A DNA stretch of 45,671 bases, taken from NCBI GenBank assembly GCA_964551835.1, contig CAZKEM010000088.1:1-45671 (forward strand), read 5' to 3'. This DNA is from JAHDCC01 sp964551835. Lineage in GTDB: Bacteria; Actinomycetota; Acidimicrobiia; Acidimicrobiales; SZUA-35. Position numbers and translations under genes: made by a program. Positions 42,574 through 45,671 of this stretch are shown here, in pieces (within the stretch, counting starts at the first letter, position 1; each line of letters opens with the position of its first letter). The notes under the pieces were generated by a model. That model did no database searches and was not told the DNA's origin. It saw only the letters and a list, made by a program, of their open reading frames with translations.

Positions 42574-42606
42574 TAGCGGACAAGAGAGGGTGTAGCAGAG
42601 TTAGTT

Positions 42607-43386
42607 CTACTGGGCGGCCCTTGATCGGTCCATCACGTTTAGAGGAGCGCCCCAAGGATCCATCAATCCACCTCGGCGACCGTATGGTGTGTCCACTGCG
42701 GGCATCGTGATCGTGCCTCCATTGTCCGTTACATATTTTGCGGCGATGTCGACGTCGGCGACAGAGAAATTGACGATCCAATGCGACGGCACTTCCTCCG
42801 GGACCTGGTCAGGCATAGTCACAATGCCGCAGGTTTGTTCGCCCTCACGCGAGAAAATGGTGTAAACCCCGTCGTCACCCATCGGCACTTCTTCGGTCGT
42901 CCACCCAAAGAGCTTCGAGTAAAACTCCACGGCCCCCGGCACATCTCTCGATAGACAGTCATACCAACACGAAGCACCCACCTCGTCTTGAAGTTTTAGA
43001 CCGGAGTCGCCCAGCCCCTCAAACAAACAAATCGCGCCGCCGCGAGGGTCACCGATGACGGCCATGCGAAGGTCTGCGTCTACTTCGAACGGCGGTTGGT
43101 ACACCATGCCTCCGGCGTCGGTCGACACTTTGATTGACGCCTCGAGGTTTTCAACCGGCACGTAGACGCTCCAACCTGGAGGCATATCACCCATTTCCGG
43201 TGTGAGGGCCATCATCCCAGCCACGGGTGATTCGTCTACCATGCACACCAAGTATGGGTTGTCGTCGTCCTGAAAATAGGTCCAACCAAAGAGGCCGGCA
43301 TAGAATTCTTTAGAAGCGTCGAGGTCGCTCGCAGCGAAGTCTACCCAGCCGATGCTATGAGTTGGGTTGGTCGTGAGTTTTACCAT
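42607..43386 (-). CDS. VOC-family protein with two glyoxalase-like domains
   Basis: 259 aa. Two vicinal-oxygen-chelate domains in tandem (about 5-120 and 135-255). Each has a FYxxLFGW motif (FYAGLFGW, FYSKLFGW) and a closing metal-site stretch (DPRGGAICLF, DPWGAPLNV). The layout resembles the mycobacterial Cfp30B family. Substrate unknown. It diverges from rarA. Confidence 0.9.
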   Translation of the reverse strand: MVKLTTNPTHSIGWVDFAASDLDASKEFYAGLFGWTYFQDDDNPYLVCMVDESPVAGMMALTPEMGDMPPGWSVYVPVENLEASIKVSTDAGGMVYQPPFEVDADLRMAVIGDPRGGAICLFEGLGDSGLKLQDEVGASCWYDCLSRDVPGAVEFYSKLFGWTTEEVPMGDDGVYTIFSREGEQTCGIVTMPDQVPEEVPSHWIVNFSVADVDIAAKYVTDNGGTITMPAVDTPYGRRGGLMDPWGAPLNVMDRSRAAQ

Positions 43387-43479
43387 GACGCAAAGCTACC
43401 AGGACCCTCGCGTCGTTGTAAAGGAAACCTTGCCACCACGGATAGCCTCAAAACCTATCGAAGGTGGGACAAACAACTC

Positions 43480-44802
43480 ATGAGTGACGACAACCTCTTC
43501 ACCGCTGCCGCCGAGAAGAACCTAACCAAGAGAACCCCATTAGCAAACCGGCTACGACCTACCTCTCTAGACGACGTAGTCGGCCAAGATCATATCTTGG
43601 GCCCAGGTCGCCCGTTGCGCGTTCTCGCCGAAACCGACCAGCTCACATCGGTGCTTCTGTGGGGACCAGCGGGAGTCGGCAAAACCACGATCGCCAGATT
43701 ACTCGCCAAGACATCGGCTAAAGAATTCATCCAACTGTCAGCCGTGGACGCATCGGTCAAAGACGTACGCGAGACAATCTCCCGAGCAAAAGAAAGACTA
43801 GGTACGTCAGATCGGGGAACAATCCTGTTTCTTGATGAAGTCCACCGCTTCACGAAAAACCAGCAGGACGCCTTACTTCCAGCCGTGGAGTCGGGCATTA
43901 TCACGCTCATCGGGGCGACTACCGAAAACCCGTTCTTCGAAGTCAACGCACCGCTGCGGTCTCGGTCGACGCTGTTCCGACTGCGTTCGCTCGACACCGA
44001 CGGACTTCTGATCTTGCTGCGCAGAGGCCTCGAGTACGAAAACGCAACCGCCTCTGAAGAATCATTGGAGTATCTCGCTAACCGATCCGCCGGCGATGGG
44101 CGCCAAGCCCTGACCACATTAGAAGTGGCTGCCGCCTTATCCAAGGGCACAGAAGGTAAGCCGATGGTAGAAATTACGTTGGCTCACGCTGAAGCCGCCA
44201 CCGACCTCAAAGCTCTGAGGTACGGACAAGACGAACACTACGACATCATCAGCGCGTTCATCAAAAGCATCCGAGGCAGCGACCCGGACGCCGCCATCTA
44301 TTGGCTGGCACGAATGCTCTCCGCTGGCGAAGACCCCAAATTTATAGCCCGCCGTTTGATCGTTCACGCTTCGGAAGATATCGGCATGGCCGACCCGATG
44401 AGCCTGCTGGTCGCTAACGCCGCTGCGCATGCCGTCGAGTTCGTTGGCCTGCCTGAAGCTCGAATCAACCTAGCGCAAGCTACGGTTCACCTTGCCACAG
44501 CCGAGAAATCTAACCGTTCCTACGACGCACTCAACCAAGCCATGAGCGACGTCCAAGACCGTCCGGCGGGCGACGTCCCAAAACATCTGCGAGACGCCCA
44601 CTACCGAGGCGCTGCTTCCTTGGGACATGGCGAGGGCTACCAGTACCCTCACAATGCTGAGTCGGGCTGGGTTGACCAACAGTACTTGCCCGATGGTCTA
44701 GCTGGCCGCCGATATTACAAGCCCACAACACGAGGCTACGAAGCGGAGCTGCACGGAAGGTTATCCGAGGCCAGGAGCCCATCGTCGGATGAACCCGATT
44801 GA
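43480..44802 (+). CDS. rarA: Replication-associated recombination protein A
   Basis: 440 aa AAA+ ATPase of the RarA/MgsA/WRNIP1 family, active at stalled forks. Walker A GPAGVGKTT, Walker B LFLDEVHRF, sensor GATTENPFFEV and the arginine finger region LRSRSTLFRL are present. The C-terminal tetramerisation part ends normally. ATG 43480 is chosen. The frame extends upstream to 43357, but that part overlaps the VOC gene and is not family-like. The stop lies 8 bp before the convergent P450 stop. Confidence 0.94.
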   Translation: MSDDNLFTAAAEKNLTKRTPLANRLRPTSLDDVVGQDHILGPGRPLRVLAETDQLTSVLLWGPAGVGKTTIARLLAKTSAKEFIQLSAVDASVKDVRETISRAKERLGTSDRGTILFLDEVHRFTKNQQDALLPAVESGIITLIGATTENPFFEVNAPLRSRSTLFRLRSLDTDGLLILLRRGLEYENATASEESLEYLANRSAGDGRQALTTLEVAAALSKGTEGKPMVEITLAHAEAATDLKALRYGQDEHYDIISAFIKSIRGSDPDAAIYWLARMLSAGEDPKFIARRLIVHASEDIGMADPMSLLVANAAAHAVEFVGLPEARINLAQATVHLATAEKSNRSYDALNQAMSDVQDRPAGDVPKHLRDAHYRGAASLGHGEGYQYPHNAESGWVDQQYLPDGLAGRRYYKPTTRGYEAELHGRLSEARSPSSDEPD

Positions 44803-44810
44803 AGCACTCC

Positions 44811-45671
44811 CTAGTCAAGACCACGGATTTGCAGCTCGACACCGCCAGCTGGGGCACATGACATCATCCCAGACGGCTTTGGAAAATGGTCCGCAACGAG
44901 TTCTGTTTGCGTTCGAGTTGCGTGAATCGCCGTCATCGTTATCAGTTCCTGAGTCGCAAACGCAAAACCTAGACATCGTCGAGGCCCACCACCGAAAGGA
45001 ATGTAGGCGTACGGGTGACTGGGGTGCTGGTCGGGGTGACCATCGATCCAACGGCCTGGCCTGAACGCATCGGGGTCGGGAAACTCACTCGGAAGATGAT
45101 GGGTTACATGAGGGGCAAATAGTACCTTCTCCCCTGCGGGGATAGCGAGGCCGTGAATGTCGAATGAACTGACTGCTGTTCTCACACTCCACATTGCGGG
45201 CGAATTGGTTCGAAGTACCTCTTTGACAAAGCCGGCTGTGTAGGGAAGTCTGGCTAGAGCCTCGACAGACAGCTGGTCTATCCCGCCAACGTCATCGACT
45301 TCAGATCGAATTCTTTGACCCCATTCTGGGACTGTGGCCAAGCGAGCGGCGATCCAACCCATCGCTGAGGCCGTCGTGTCGTATCCAGCAGCGATAAGGC
45401 TAACTACTTGGTCTCGAACTTCCTGGCCGGTCAGAGCGTCCTCGGCCTGACTATCGATCAGCCAATCCAATATGTCATCACCGATCGACCTCTCGGTTCG
45501 ACGTTTTTCGATCTCGGCGTAGACAATCTTATCGAGCTCAGACCGGGCGGAACAGACCTTATGGTAAGGCATGCCAGGTATGTTCCAATCACGCCGCTTT
45601 GCGAGCGGTCGGTTTACATAGGCCAGGCAAATCTCAAGTTGTTCGCCAATTCGATCGTCTATCGCATCGAG
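44811..45671 (-). CDS. Cytochrome P450, C-terminal part (runs off window)
   Basis: The frame is open from the right edge, so the N-terminus is outside the window. The I-helix oxygen-activating motif AGYDTT, the ExxR pair in KEVLRTN, and the heme Cys loop FGGGPRRCLGF are complete. The 253 residues from an internal Met at 45572 are only part of the protein; 33 more in-frame codons lie upstream to the edge. Substrate and redox partners cannot be told. Confidence 0.93.
   Translation of the reverse strand, partial: LDAIDDRIGEQLEICLAYVNRPLAKRRDWNIPGMPYHKVCSARSELDKIVYAEIEKRRTERSIGDDILDWLIDSQAEDALTGQEVRDQVVSLIAAGYDTTASAMGWIAARLATVPEWGQRIRSEVDDVGGIDQLSVEALARLPYTAGFVKEVLRTNSPAMWSVRTAVSSFDIHGLAIPAGEKVLFAPHVTHHLPSEFPDPDAFRPGRWIDGHPDQHPSHPYAYIPFGGGPRRCLGFAFATQELITMTAIHATRTQTELVADHFPKPSGMMSCAPAGGVELQIRGLD

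Noticed and set aside
43357..43479. A 41-codon extension of rarA
   Set aside because: It overlaps the VOC gene start and does not match the family.

Overview
The window looks like a chromosomal segment of a mid-GC (judged by eye at a little over 50%) free-living actinobacterium. I infer the class Acidimicrobiia from several traits: two gene neighbourhoods that match the Mycobacterium tuberculosis order, both tiny actinobacterial ribosomal proteins bS22 and bL37, TCGAAC-N4-GTTCGA type LexA boxes, and an Ilumatobacter-like mix of delta-60 propeller and DUF7507-like surface proteins. The taxonomic call is inference. No phage, IS element or CRISPR array was seen.

Layout. 1-3.9 kb: the 5' end of an unknown gene (minus), then an FHA-domain protein and a secreted propeller/fibronectin protein (plus). 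3.9-21.6 kb: a long, mostly minus-strand housekeeping stretch: SDR oxidoreductase-mfd, pth-rplY, prs, tRNA-Gln, ispE-rsmA-tatD-metG-rmuC, a large DUF937/BON/OmpA envelope protein, and S4 protein-rsmI-DUF192-ychF. It corresponds to the M. tuberculosis Rv1003-Rv1020 neighbourhood, but glmU and rpfB are absent from their usual places. bS22 and bL37 sit in gaps on the opposite strand. 21.9-26.5 kb: a flippase, a small plus-strand island of two unknown genes plus an EAL-domain protein, and an adenosine kinase-like gene.

26.5-36.3 kb: a 435 bp gap with a cluster of DnaA-box-like 9-mers, a RibD_C-type reductase, and the SOS module, in which lexA diverges from a LysM membrane protein of the ChiZ/DivS/YneA type across four LexA-box-like sites. 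A seven-gene minus-strand operon follows (transcription order: APH(3')-like pseudokinase, miaA, dapF, hflX, dapC, dapD, dapE). It carries the whole succinylase branch of diaminopimelate/lysine synthesis. 36.4-45.7 kb: ilvE, a long-type inositol-phosphate synthase facing a LysR regulator, a YdeP/FdhF-type molybdopterin oxidoreductase, a decayed fragment of a large surface protein, a two-domain VOC protein, rarA, and a cytochrome P450 running off the window.

The parts most worth a second look are: (i) the APH(3')-like protein that has lost every catalytic residue and overlaps miaA; (ii) the envelope protein joining DUF937 and a histone-H1-like tail to BON repeats and an OmpA peptidoglycan-binding domain across one membrane helix; (iii) the three-gene EAL island, where the first small protein resembles the N-terminal domain of the EAL protein; (iv) the SOS-box array; and (v) the broken surface-protein remnant at 42.1-42.6 kb.
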